The notes under the pieces were generated by a model. That model was not told the DNA's origin and made no database searches. It saw nothing but the letters and a program-made list of their open reading frames with translations. From positions 62,001 through 126,000 of the forward strand of contig JACKQL020000092.1 of NCBI GenBank assembly GCA_018296165.2: a stretch of 64,000 nucleotides of DNA, in the 5' to 3' direction. This DNA is from Termitomyces sp. T153 (lineage: Eukaryota; Basidiomycota; Agaricomycetes; Agaricales; Lyophyllaceae). Of the stretch, positions 45,800 to 55,972 are shown piece by piece. Numbering within the stretch: position 1 is the stretch's first letter; the number at the start of each line of letters is the position of its first letter. Made by a program: the position numbers and the translations under genes.

Positions 45800-46791
45800 A
45801 CCCAGCTTAACCCCAGAAAATGAACCATCAGTAATGAACGGAGGAATGGGAGACCACTCACAAAGGATCCCCACACGCCCTGAAGCGGCCTTGTTGGCCA
45901 ACCAATCCTCCTTCCACCTCGCCACCTCCAGCTCCGCCCATAGCACATCCCCCCCCAGAACTTGTCTCCGCCCCTCCACTTCCCCTGCAGGCTGCCCCTC
46001 CATCTGCATCAGATGCTCCCGCAAACCCCGCACCTCTAACGCTCGCTCCATTGCCACACGCACCGATGTGTTCCTTTCCCACTCCATCACCTCCTTCTCC
46101 GTCCGTGCTGTGTCACGATCCTCCCTTGCCTGTCAGAGCTCACCCTCCTGTGCTGCCAATGACGTCGTCAAAACCTCCACCTGCTTGCGAAGGAAGACCT
46201 CCGTGATCAAAGAAATAGGCATGGGGGGACTTGATGACCGTTCCAAGGGAATGCTTGGGGTAGGAAAAAAGAGGAGAGACTCTGGAGGCCCCGCTGACGG
46301 CTCGCGCCCACGCAGCCTCTTGCTGGGTCCTGCCCCCAAGGACAGGGAGGCTCAGCGCTTCCCACGCATCACCACCAAGGACGCCCCCATTCCCCGACCA
46401 CCCCGCAAAAACCCCGCCTTCCCTGTAGACCACCCCATGCTCCCCTCCTTTGGCAACGCGGGACAAAACTTGGTCCGCTTCAGGACTCCCAGGAAATCCA
46501 CCACCACCACCATGGACAACTCTACAAAAACCCTATCAGTCATCCTAAGAAGACAAGTTGACACCACTTACGACTCCGGTCCCTGACACTAGCGTGGTGC
46601 CGACGCTCAAACTCCTCCCCCCCACTGTCATACACCACCACCTCGTCCAAATCAGAAGGCAACAGAGCGGGGGAGACTACTGGAATGCTGGGGGAAGACA
46701 TGACGAAATTTGGGAACTCCCAGGGTATGTCCAAGGCTTTTAATTGATTGAAGAGAACCCTGACGAAGTGGCGGCTGCGCTTTGACTTCAT
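45800..46791 (-). pseudogene. antisense accessory gene of element N, coiled-coil part
   Basis: First exon 46791..46572 (start ATG, basic MKSKRSRHFVRVLFNQLKAL, then SDLDEVVVYDSGGEE) ends at a good donor GTAAGTGG. Later sequence (46340..45800) reads SIPLERSSSPPMPISLITEV, a heptad-like LRKQVEVLTTSLAAQEGEL, a TGA, then QAREDRDTARTEKEVME, i.e. a long coiled coil. It lies next to the purine tract on the strand opposite to the element, as in E1 and C. The zinc-cluster exon expected in between was not found and may be deleted. Confidence 0.55.
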
Positions 46792-46913
46792 CTCCCATGC
46801 CACTATCACTTGCTGTGGACTGATCAATATTGCTTGGCTTCAACTCCCACGCCCCGCTGATCCCCGTCCTGCTCCCTGTGTCTTGAAGGGTCTCAATGCT
46901 GAAGGGGGGGTGA

Positions 46914-48111
46914 TGTCACGACCTGTCCCCTGGACCCTCGCACATTGTCCAGCAACCTCCCATTCCTCAAAACCCCCGACGCTCTGCCGAACTTCCACCC
47001 AGGCCCCGTGCCTATTTTGGCTAACTCCGACGCCTCCCCGGCTAACTCCAATGGCCCCCTGGCCAACTTTGACACCTTCCCTGCAACCACTGACACTTAC
47101 CCTGGATCTCCCGAACCCCGAGAACCACCCCTGCTGTTCCCGATCTTCGCCACCCATCATCAACTCAACACCCTGGCTCCTCCAACCCATTCCGGAGTAT
47201 CACAACAACCTTGGGGCAACCCACGTTCCCAAATGATCCCATCAACATATCAACGCGGCCCGACCCTTGATCGCAACTGACACCCGCCAACTCCGTCGAG
47301 CTCTGCCAAGCCCCACCACCACAGCCAACGTACTCCAAAGTTCTCCAGTAGTCAGTATATAAGACGTCAAGTAGCTCTTCATACCCTAGTCTTGATATTG
47401 CTTAACGTTACCTATGGTCTGATTGTTTTCTTTCTTGTGTTCCATGTTCTGTGTCTTGTTTTCCTTACTCTCAGTCTCCCGGTCTTATTTCAGTCTCCTG
47501 GTCTTATCTCAGTCTCCCAGTCTTATTTCAGTCTCCCAGTCTTATCTCAGTCTCCCGGTCTTGTCTTGTCTCCATTTCGTTATCATTCTCATTATCATTT
47601 CATATCTCCGCGCGAATCTATTCTTGTTCCATCTCAACCCCATCTCATTTCGTCTGATGCTGTCTCGGTGACTCCGTCTGGCCGTTGTGCCCAAGTCTTC
47701 CTCAACTTTAACGACCTCATGAACTCTGTGATTACAATTACGAATCCCGACACTCTTTCACCCAGTCTGAACCTCGCTCTTTGCTCGGTTCCGGACTCCA
47801 TCAATCCCAATTGATCTTCCATCAAACCCTGGCTCTGCTCTCATTGATTGCATAGCCTCCTACCCCTTCGCATCCGCAAATCTCCCATACGGTCTTCTGC
47901 CTGAACCCTGCCAAGCCCGTTCCATTTCCTCACAATCCGACTTCTCCGGACTTCCCTGGACCTGTTCGGATCACATCCCACTGACTATCCGCACAAGCAA
48001 TCAGCGTCCAGAATGCTTCTGAGTATCCAGTTGCCAGTGCAAGGGGATCATGCCCGCCTAGTAAGGACTTGCCCAGTGCAGCTGAGCCCCCGGGGTCAGC
48101 GGAACCTGACA
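46914..48111 (+). mobile_element. 3' LTR of element N
   Basis: 1198 bp, TGTCACGACCTGTCCCC to GTCAGCGGAACCTGACA; the same family as the solo LTRs at 5758-6969 and 52726-53914. A TATA box TATATAAG lies at 47356-47363. Retains CpG, so it is younger than element B around it. Confidence 0.93.
47472..47566 (+). repeat. 19-bp tandem repeat, five copies, in the LTR of N
   Basis: CAGTCTCCCGGTCTTATTT and close variants repeat five times in phase, about 110 bp after the LTR TATA box, so in the transcribed R/U5 part. Other LTRs of the family have only one or two copies here (for example around 53307). Confidence 0.85.
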
Positions 48112-48640
48112 CAAACCAATTGGGGACTCTTTGAACTTCTGGTAATGTTCTTTAGCCTTACAAACAGCCCAGCCACTTTCCAGACTATAATGAATGACAT
48201 CTTTCATGACCTGATTGTGGAAGGTGTTGTTTGCATGTATATTGATGATATCCTCATTTACACTAAGACCTTGAAGGAGCATTGCCAGGTCACATGCATT
48301 GTCTTGGAACACCTCTGCCAAAAACAGCTCTATTTAAAGCCTCAGAAATATGAATTTGAGCAGACTAAGGTGGAATATGTAGGATTGATCATCTCATATG
48401 GAATAGCTAAGATGGACCCCATTAAGGTGGCAGATATAGCAGAGTGGCCTGAGCCAAGAAACAGAAGGAAGTACAGGCCTTTCTCAGGTTTGTCAACTTC
48501 TACTGGAGATTCATATAGGATTCTCCTACCATGCATGTCCCCTCTTTGACCTCACAGGCAAGGATGCTATCTAGCAATGGGAGTCCTCACAGCAAACTGC
48601 CTTCAACACCCTCAAACAAGCCAATACCTCAAAACCTGTC
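48112..48640 (+). pseudogene. C-terminal half of element B reverse transcriptase
   Basis: Resumes after element N: LGSLTNSPATFQTIMNDIF-type phrase (48160-48204), CMYIDDILIYTKTLKEHC with the YIDD catalytic box intact, YLKPQKYEFEQTKVEYVGLI and KVADIAEWPEPRNR. A frame shift follows near 48480. Confidence 0.88.
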
Positions 48641-49278
48641 CTCCTGTTTCTATACAATGACTCTTCCTTCTGTGTTAAAGCAGATAGCTTGGACTTTGCT
48701 ACAGGAGCAGTCCTCTTCCAGCAGTCAAAGGAGGATGGAAAGTGGCATCTAGTAGCCTTCTACTCTAAGAGCCTTAATGCAGTTGAATGGAACTATGATA
48801 TTCATAACAAGGAGATGCTTGCTATTATTTGGTCCTTTGAAGAATGGTGGCATTTTCTTGAAAGCACACAGCATAAGCTTAAAGTCTGGACAGACCACAA
48901 AAATCTGAGTACTTCCACATGGCTAAGAAGCTGAATCAACACCAAGCTCAGTAGTCCCTGTATCTGACCAACTTTGACTTCTCACTGCATTACAAGCCAG
49001 GATGGAGCATGGGCAAACTGGATGCATTGTCTAGATGGGCTGACCATGGCATAGGGACAGGAGATAATAACAATATTGTCCTCCTCAAGCCAGAGCTCTT
49101 TGCTATCCATGCTCTAGAAGGGATTGTGGTCCAAGAGGATGAGGCAAACATCCTCCAAGACATCAGAAGAGGGAACCAGGAGGGTGTGCAAGAGGATGCT
49201 GTTGCCCAGGCTGCACAGGCCTTACAAGCTCAATGAGCAAGCAAAGTTAAGTCTGTGCATGCAGATGAGTGGGGTTTT
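48641..49278 (+). pseudogene. RNase H and linker of element B
   Basis: [56 protein letters not shown] and VWTDHKNL, then a shift; KPGWSMGKLDALSRWADHGI and AIHALEGIV continue in the linker. It aligns with element A 11421-11983. Confidence 0.87.
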
Positions 49279-50690
49279 CAGGATGGACTTCTAACCTTCT
49301 GAGGACACATCTATGTGCCTAACATTCCAGAACTTTGCTGACACATTGCAGAGCAACATCACAACTCTTGAGTAGCTGGACATCCTGGGAGGTGGAAGAT
49401 GTTGGAGCTGGTATCCTGGAATTACTGGTGGCCTCAAATCTCCCAATATGTAGGCACCTATACTAACACCTGTGATCTCTGCCTTCACACTAAGCCTTGC
49501 TACCAGGCACCCATGGGGCAGCTCTACCCTCTCCCTATTCCAACTGCTCACTGGAGTGTTGCATTAGTAGATTTCATTATAGAATTCCCCTATGCTTATG
49601 AGTATGATGCAGTGATGGTAGTAGTGGACCTCTATGGCAAACAGGCTCACTTCATCTCTACTCACACCACATGCTCTGCCTTAGAAGTGGCCAGCCTGTA
49701 TTGGGAGAATGTCTGCAAGCTCCATGGTCTGTCAGATGGGTACATCTCTAACTGGGGCCCCCAGTTTGTGGCAGAGTTCACTTGGAAACTATACTGCCTA
49801 CTAGTAGTGAAGCTCCATACCACTACAGCCTATGACTCTCAGTCAGATGGGCAGACAGAACATGTTAACCAGGTACTGGAACAGTATATCTGCCTATTTT
49901 GTAATGAGAGGCAGGATGACTGGGATGAGCTGCTACTAGACACTGAATTCCAGTACAACAACCATGTTTACTCTTCTACACAGATGACTCCATTCTTCCT
50001 GAACACTAGCAGGCACCCCCACATGGGATTTGAATCTTGAGCATGCCCCTCTGAGAATGACTCTGTCAATGGGTTTGTGGACTGATTAAAGAGTGTACAA
50101 AAGAAGGCAAAAGCCACATTGGTGAAGGCAAAGAACAATGTGGCACAGCACTATGATCACTGATGGACACCAGCCCCATTTTACAAGCCTGGAGACCATG
50201 TGTACTTGGATAGCTCAGACATTAAGACAACAAGGCCATCCCAGAAGCTGTCACATTGTCATCTTGGCTCCTTCATGGTGGAGAAGAAGGTAGGGCCTTT
50301 GGCATACCAATTTAAACTCCCAGCAGGCCTACACCAATTGCACCCAGTCTTCAACATTGTCAAGCTATTTCCAGCCCCAGAGAATCCAATCCCAGGCCAC
50401 CACCCTAAGCCACCCCCATCACCAGTCCTAGTCAACGATGAGGAGGAGTATGAAGTGGAGGAAATCTTGAATAGCAGGATATTCCAAGAGAAGTTGCAGT
50501 TCAAGGTAAAGTGGAAAGGATATGGCATCAAGGACATCTCTTGGGGACCACAGGCTAATATACATGCACCAACCCTGGTCCAGGACTTCTACTGTAGGCA
50601 TTCCAATACCCCAAAAGCTGCCATTGAGGCATCTACTCCATTTCAACAGCTGACTAGGCAATTTGTGACTTCTTCTACTCAGTATGTTGA
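49279..50690 (+). pseudogene. integrase and chromodomain of element B
   Basis: Zinc finger CDLCLHTKPCYQAPMG; core with VDFIIEFPYA (Asp), SNWGPQFVAEF (second catalytic Asp replaced by Asn) and SDGQTEHVNQ (Glu). The GPY/F-like PSQKLSHCHLGSFMVEKKVG and chromodomain [22 protein letters not shown] follow. Stops lie at about 50038 and 50083. It differs from element A in losing the second catalytic Asp. Confidence 0.88.
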
Positions 50691-50716
50691 GATGCTGCAT
50701 ACTAGAGAGAGAGTGA

Positions 50717-51283
50717 TGTCAGAGAATGTCCCATTCCCCCTTTGTCATGTTCTCCCTCCTTATGGTTTTCCTTTATTCTTCTTTGCTTTTTCTATCTGCT
50801 GGTCCTAGTTCTAGCCCTCAGGCTGCACCAGGTCTCTATCCATAATTCTGACAAGTGTTGCCTCCTTCACATAGCCTCTTACTGGACCCCTGGATTGTTT
50901 CCAGCATTCCTGGCCTACCACTCATTGTAGGCCTCCCATCTTTATACCACAGGTACTTTTTTGACCAAGGGCTACCTTTTGGTTATATTTGCACATGGTC
51001 ATCTGCTGGGAGTCTGGAGATCGAGGCCATTTACAATGTATTTCCACCTTTGATTAGACTCTAGATTTAGTTGTTGTTGGGTGTTTTTTCTAGAAGCTCT
51101 AGAGGCTCTAGAATAAATTTTCCAAACACTAGCATTGGAGATCCTTAGACTTGTTCTCTTTGGATCTCCCTCTGCTAGGTGAGGAGCTAAAACTCTAGAA
51201 CTTCTTATAGATACTGAATAGACTTTAGATCTCCCTCTGCCAGTTGTGTAATTGAGCCACAGCCTCCAGAGGTTGCCCTTACA
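50717..51283 (+). mobile_element. 3' LTR of element B
   Basis: 567 bp from TGTCAGAGAATG to CCTTACA, followed by the ATTAT target duplication. It has ACTAGAGAGAGAGTGA (a decayed purine tract) directly before it. Confidence 0.92.
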
Positions 51284-51289
51284 ATTATT

Positions 51290-51370
51290 GCCAACTGCAA
51301 GAGTTGAACCTGCAGCTGCCATATGGGATTGAGACAAAGTGTCAACACACTACTAGTAGACTACATTGCC
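51290..51370 (-). tRNA. tRNA-like unit, copy 2
   Basis: On minus: A box TAGTCTACTAG, B box GGTTCAACTCT and T-stem GCAGG/CTTGC; 81 nt. The 5' heptamer GGCAATG and 3' heptamer AGTTGGC pair at 5 of 7 positions (one G-T). It starts six bases after the target duplication of element B. Probably a pseudogene or pol III repeat. Confidence 0.42.
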
Positions 51371-51465
51371 ATTGTAATAGCATTGTATTTTAGGCATCCT
51401 GTTCAATGAAACAACTTGCACATGTTCAACAAAAGGTTAAAAAACAAACAAGATTGTAACCTATT

Positions 51466-51546
51466 GCCAGTTACAGGAGCTGAACCTGCAGCTGCCATAT
51501 GAAATTGATACAAAGTAATAACACAGTACCAATAAACCACATTGCC
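51466..51546 (-). tRNA. tRNA-like unit, copy 3
   Basis: On minus: 5' GGCAATG, A box TGGTTTATTGG, B box GGTTCAGCTCC, T-stem GCAGG/CCTGT; 81 nt. About 95 bp from copy 2. A further, poorer trace (GGAGTTGAACCCACAATT) lies near 51624. The anticodon loop is probably ACTTTGT, but position 33 is not the required T, so no isotype is given. Confidence 0.42.
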
Positions 51547-52068
51547 ATTGTATTTCTATCATATTCATGTAACTACAAATGAGTTACTATAGGAGTCAAA
51601 AAATTCCAAAGAACATTGCTTTAGGAGTTGAACCCACAATTTCAATTCATATCAAATAGTATATATACATTTTCATTGAGTATTACAAAATATGACAATG
51701 TAATAACTAGGCTGGAACATCTCAAAAAAGTCCAAAAAATGTTAATGAAGTTTAGTGGCCCTCATCCTCTTCATGCTTCCTTCATCTTCTTGGCTACTGC
51801 TTTCTCAGCATGTTCATCAGCCTTTCTCTTACCTGCTAGACAACTAGAGGACTGGGTTTGTTTGGTGGGGGGTCATGTGGCATGGGAGGCACTATGGCCA
51901 TGTCATGGCACAATCTCATCTGGAGTATGAGGTAGTGCTGGGCCTGTTGTATCCACATCCATCAATTGCCCAGTTGCAGCAATAAAACTGGCCAAAATGG
52001 ATTCAACACCAGTGGACACAGTGGATTCATTGCTGGCTGCCAGTCTGGTGGCAATAGCAGAGTCAATG

Positions 52069-52225
52069 ATGCTGGCAGCAGGCCCAGTGGGAGTGACAGA
52101 GTCAGTGGTGATGGCCAAGTTAGTGATGCTGGCAGCAGGCCCAGTGGGAGTGACAGAGTCAGTGGTGATGGCCAAGTTAGTGATGCTGGCAGCAGGCCTA
52201 GTGGGAGTGATGGAGTCAGTGGCGG
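52069..52225 (-). repeat. 57-bp tandem repeat, 2.7 copies
   Basis: The unit beginning ATGCTGGCAGCAGGCCCAGT starts at 52069, 52126 and 52183. Being 57 bp it keeps frame and encodes 19 residues (ITNLAITTDSVTPTGPAAS on minus). The first two copies are nearly identical. Confidence 0.85.
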
Positions 52226-52725
52226 ACCTGCTGGGAATACTGGAGTTGGTGACAGTAGCAATGGGGTCACTGATGAGAGCAGAGTCATCAGCAATAGCAG
52301 ACTGATTGACAGTGGTGGCTACAGTAGTGGCATGATCCATCTTGCTCTCATTCTCCTTGAGCTGGACAGCCTCATCATTGTTGAGCTCTTCTGCCTCAGC
52401 AATGGGTGCCAGAGTAGGAGCCAGTGCAGGTGGAAAGCTGCTAGTGCTAGAGGCTGGTTGAATGAGGGAGATGAGATTTGAAGCTGGTTTTGAATGTTAT
52501 TGATCATACTCCAGAGAGCAACAATGTCAACTTCATTCTATGTAAGATGCCTAGCATGAGCCTCAACAGTCTGCTTTGTCCTGTTGAGGTCAGATGTTAT
52601 GCCCACAACACTTGTGTCTATGATGTCCATGCATTTGTCAAGTGCTCTAAGCATTGTATTGTACTGCCAGAGCATCTTCTTCATCTCTGTAAACCTCATC
52701 TTCTCAGCTAAAACAAACCCTGACC

Positions 52726-53914
52726 TGTCATGACCTGCTCCCTGGATCCCCAACCCCATTCCCAGCCTGCTTGCTTCTCCAGAGCTTCCCCCCCAATGTC
52801 TCCCTCAATCCCCCAACCATTATACACCCTCCATGCCTACTCTAGGCAACTCCAACACTTCTCTAGCAAACCCTGACAGCCCTCCTGGCCAACTCTGACA
52901 TCTTCTCTGCAGCCGCCAATGCTTCCTCTAGATCTTCTGAACCCCTGGAACCATCCCCTGATGTTCCTAACTCTGTTGTACATCACCAGCCCATCAACCT
53001 GGTTCCTCTAACCAACTCCAGAGTGTCATGACTACCTCAGAATGGCCCATATCCCCAATTGATCCCATCAAGATATCAACATGATCCACCCTCTGATCAC
53101 AACTGATACCTGTTGACGCTGCCAAGCCCTGCCAAGCTCCACCGCCACACCCACTGTCCCCCAGAGCACTCCAGTAGCCAGTATTTAAGTTATAGAGTAG
53201 CTCTGCATACTCTAGTCTTGATATTACCTGTTGTCTAATGTTACTTATGGTCTGATTGTTTCTCTTTCATGTTTCATGCCCCATGTTACATTTCCTTTAC
53301 TCTCAGTCTCCTGGTCTTGTCTTGTCTCTATTCTGTTATTGTCCTTGTTATTATTTTGTATCTCCACCCAAATCTATTTTTGTTCCTGTCTCAATCTAGT
53401 CTTGACTCTGTCTCGCTCTGTCCAGCTCCATCTCATCTTGTTTGATCTGTTTCCTTCATCATGCTCAAGTCCTGTTCAACCCTTAATGCTTTCACAAATT
53501 CTGCGCTTACAATTATGAACCTCAAGCATTCTTTAAACCAACTCCAGACCTCACTACTCACTTGGTCCTAAACTCCCTCAACTTCTGTCAATCCCCCATC
53601 AAATTCCGTTGATTCCCCACCAAGCTCTGGCTCCACTCCCATCACTTGCATAGCCTCTGCTCTCTCTGCATCCACAATACTTGCTTATGGACTCATACCT
53701 GACACTCCGCCAAGCCTGTTTCTTTCCCTGAAACTTGTCCTACACTCTTCTGGACCACCCTGGACTTGCTCAGATCACTTCCCATCACTTGTCCTTGCAA
53801 GTTCCCTGCAGTTAGAACTCCCCTGAGTGCCCAGTTACCAGTGCAGAGAATCATGTCCACCTAGTAAGGATTCACCCAGTGCAGCTGAGCCCCCATGGTC
53901 AGTGGAACCTGACA
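52726..53914 (+). mobile_element. solo LTR of the N family, TSD TGACC
   Basis: 1189 bp from TGTCATGACCTGCTCCC to GTCAGTGGAACCTGACA. The direct repeat TGACC is at 52721-52725 and 53915-53919. CpG has been lost compared with the LTR of N, so it is an older member. Its start supplies the evidence that TGTCATGACC at 43034 is a true family end. Confidence 0.93.
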
Positions 53915-54990
53915 TGACCTCATCTCTTCTAATACAAGCTTGATTCCTTCATTGATAAAACTGAGCTGTTGGTTCAACCTTATCATAGCTTGTGTAAGGA
54001 TGGCCTCAATGGATTCAGTGGAGGAGAGCAGATCCATCCACTGTTTGCCCTTTCCCTTTCCACTTGTTGTCAGCAGGTCCACTCACTCCTTCCCTTTTTG
54101 CTGACCATTAGCAATCCATCCATTCCTTTTTTCCATTTCCTTTCCAGTAGTCACTGGCATATCTGCTGGGCAGATTGTCAATGGCCCAGCAACCAGTGTT
54201 GTTAGTTCTGTCCATTGTTAGTAGATGATTTCAATTGGTAAAATCAACACTTACCCTCAACATACTCAGAAGGCTTTGGTTTTCTCTGCCTTTTCTCCTT
54301 CTTTCCCTTCCTGCTCTTGTTCCTCTGGACCTCTTCTTTGTGATCCCTTGTGAGACTGCATGTTTTTTTGAGGACAAGCCAGCAGGCATTGCATGAGGTT
54401 CCCCCCTTTGTCTTGACACACTAGAGCCCCTTCTTTCAATAATATTGGCAAGGGGGGTGGAACTGTGCCCCTGTGCATGGAGGTGCCATCATGAGGTACT
54501 TCCCTGACCTCATTGACAGTGTGATCTCACCCCACTAATGTTTCTTGTCATTGGAATGATTATTGTTATCATTCTCATCATTCTTGTTGTCTTTGTCCAA
54601 GGTGACTGATTCATACTTGGAATGGCTGGATAGGGGAGGACTATGAGGAGGAGTTTGGGCAGTGTATTTTCTCAATTCTCATTGGGGAATCTGTGCTTTG
54701 CTAGCCTTTCTGATCAGCCAGGGTTGGGCTGGGACCAGCTCCACTAGAGACAACAGACTTGATGCCAATACTCTACTGGGTTTTGATGAGGGACCTACTG
54801 GGAATGATGGACCTGCTGCCAGCATTGGCAGATCAATTGCTGAAATCTGTTTAAAAATTTCCAAAGGTGAGGGATCTGATATTGAACATGGACCTGCCAC
54901 TCCTCCTGCTGCCTGGCCTTTGTTGACCTCCTGGGCTTCTTTCCTTGCCTGTGACTCCTTGAAATATGCCTGTGCCTTCTGCCTTTGCAT

Positions 54991-55972
54991 CTGACAGCTT
55001 GCCTGATAAAATTTAGAGAGCCTTCATTGGAAAAGCTTTTTCTAGCCTCCAGGACAAGTTGTTTGTCTTTAACCTAGGAAATTTGCTTCCAAAGATTTCT
55101 TGAACACCATCTGTGAGTGTTGCATATTATCCTACAAGTAGGATTGCTCACCAATTCTTTAACCCTATCCTGGAGATCTGACAAGTCTCCTCTCAGAGCA
55201 GAGACCAACATAGAATTTTCAGTGTCATAGAGCTGTTGGAAAAGGACCTCAGTGGATGGAGACATAGCATAGCAGACAGCAATGAGTGGATGAGCAGTGA
55301 CTAGTGAGCAAAAGAGGACTTGAAAGTCAAGAATTTGAAAAAAAGGGTCACATGCCTCTGTTGATTTATGTGTACTGTCCAAAAGCAGTATGGCTGCCAA
55401 AGAAGGTTGCAGCTTCCAAAAGATTTGATGCTTTGATGAGATTTTGATAGCTGCCAAAGAAGATTGATGCCTTCCAAAGAATGTGATCTTCTATGAAGAA
55501 TTCTGATGCATTCCAAAGCATCTAAAAAAACCATGACCAATATGATGTGTTCTCTATTGATTTTGTTCAACTGGCATAATGCTGTGTTTCTGTTGTTCCT
55601 TGATTGTTATTTCTGCAGTTAAAATAGATCTTCATATCACTTTTGATTTAACTGGCTTGTTGCCAATTGTAGTACTGGCTTTGGCCACCCCCTGTCTTCT
55701 CAGCAGCTTTCTGATGGCACTGGGCAGATACATTCCTGAGGGCAGATTTCATCACAAGTGGCAGCAGCTGGTCATGAGAAATAGCCAGCAGCCAGACCCA
55801 CTGCCAGTCCACTGACACCAGCAAATTCTAGTGTTGAGCAGGGCTGGTCACTGTTAAATGTAATTGCAATGGACCCAGTAGTAATTAGCAGCTCCAGGTC
55901 CTGGTCAAAGGACTCCACTGGATATGTATAATATGGCACAATGTACAGCCTCCACAGCACCCATATAACATG
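54991..55972. other. repeat-block DNA between two degenerate genes
   Basis: CpG-poor sequence. Short repeats of GCTGCCAAAGAAG.TTG and CTTCCAAA..ATTTGATG occur around 55390-55520. Possibly the decayed 3' part of the retroelement RT described next; no motif is readable. Confidence 0.3.

Larger units (their letters stand above)
43034..48111 (+). mobile_element. element N: non-autonomous LTR element inserted in RT of element B, TSD CAAAC
   Basis: The target duplication is CAAAC at 43029-43033 and 48112-48116; removing N and one CAAAC restores FQTNWGLFE of the element B RT. The right end is a complete 1198-bp 3' LTR preceded by a purine tract (GAAGGGGGGGTGA, 46901-46913). At the left end only TGTCATGACC (43034-43043) looks like LTR start; then unrelated sequence follows, so nearly all of the 5' LTR is missing. 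The internal 3.87 kb has no RT or integrase motif. An antisense gene lies before the purine tract. Confidence 0.9.
40178..51283 (+). mobile_element. element B: full-length Ty3/Gypsy chromovirus, TSD ATTAT, split by element N
   Basis: LTRs of 557 and 567 bp begin TGTCAGGGGATGTCCC / TGTCAGAGAATGTCCC and end GGTTGCCCTTACA. The 5-bp duplication ATTAT flanks both ends (40173-40177, 51284-51288). Internal order is gag, protease, RT, [element N 43034-48111], RT, RNase H, integrase, chromodomain. Without N it is about 6.0 kb. Coding regions carry many stops; YIDD of RT is kept, but an integrase Asp is lost. Confidence 0.93.
51660..54990 (-). pseudogene. degenerate accessory-type gene (half zinc cluster plus coiled coil), split by a solo LTR
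   Basis: Minus-strand coding pieces run from 54990 down to 51903. The N-terminal piece reads AQAYFKESQARKEAQEVNK. A Cys-rich piece near 54380-54420 has CQDKGG...CLLACPQKNM, like half of a CX2C..CLXCXXKK cluster, followed by a KGSQRRGP..EEQEQEGKEGEKAEK basic/acidic run. GIKLVLEEMR is interrupted by the LTR at 52726-53914; then EKMRFTEMKKMLWQYN and DIIDTSVVGITSDLNRT read on as a coiled coil. A Pro/Thr/Ala repeat region ends it. Many stops. It resembles the antisense accessory genes, but without its element. Confidence 0.4.

Noticed and set aside
47472..47566. CRISPR-like array of short repeats
   Set aside because: The 19-bp units follow each other without unique spacers and lie in an LTR of a fungal retroelement; it is a simple tandem repeat.
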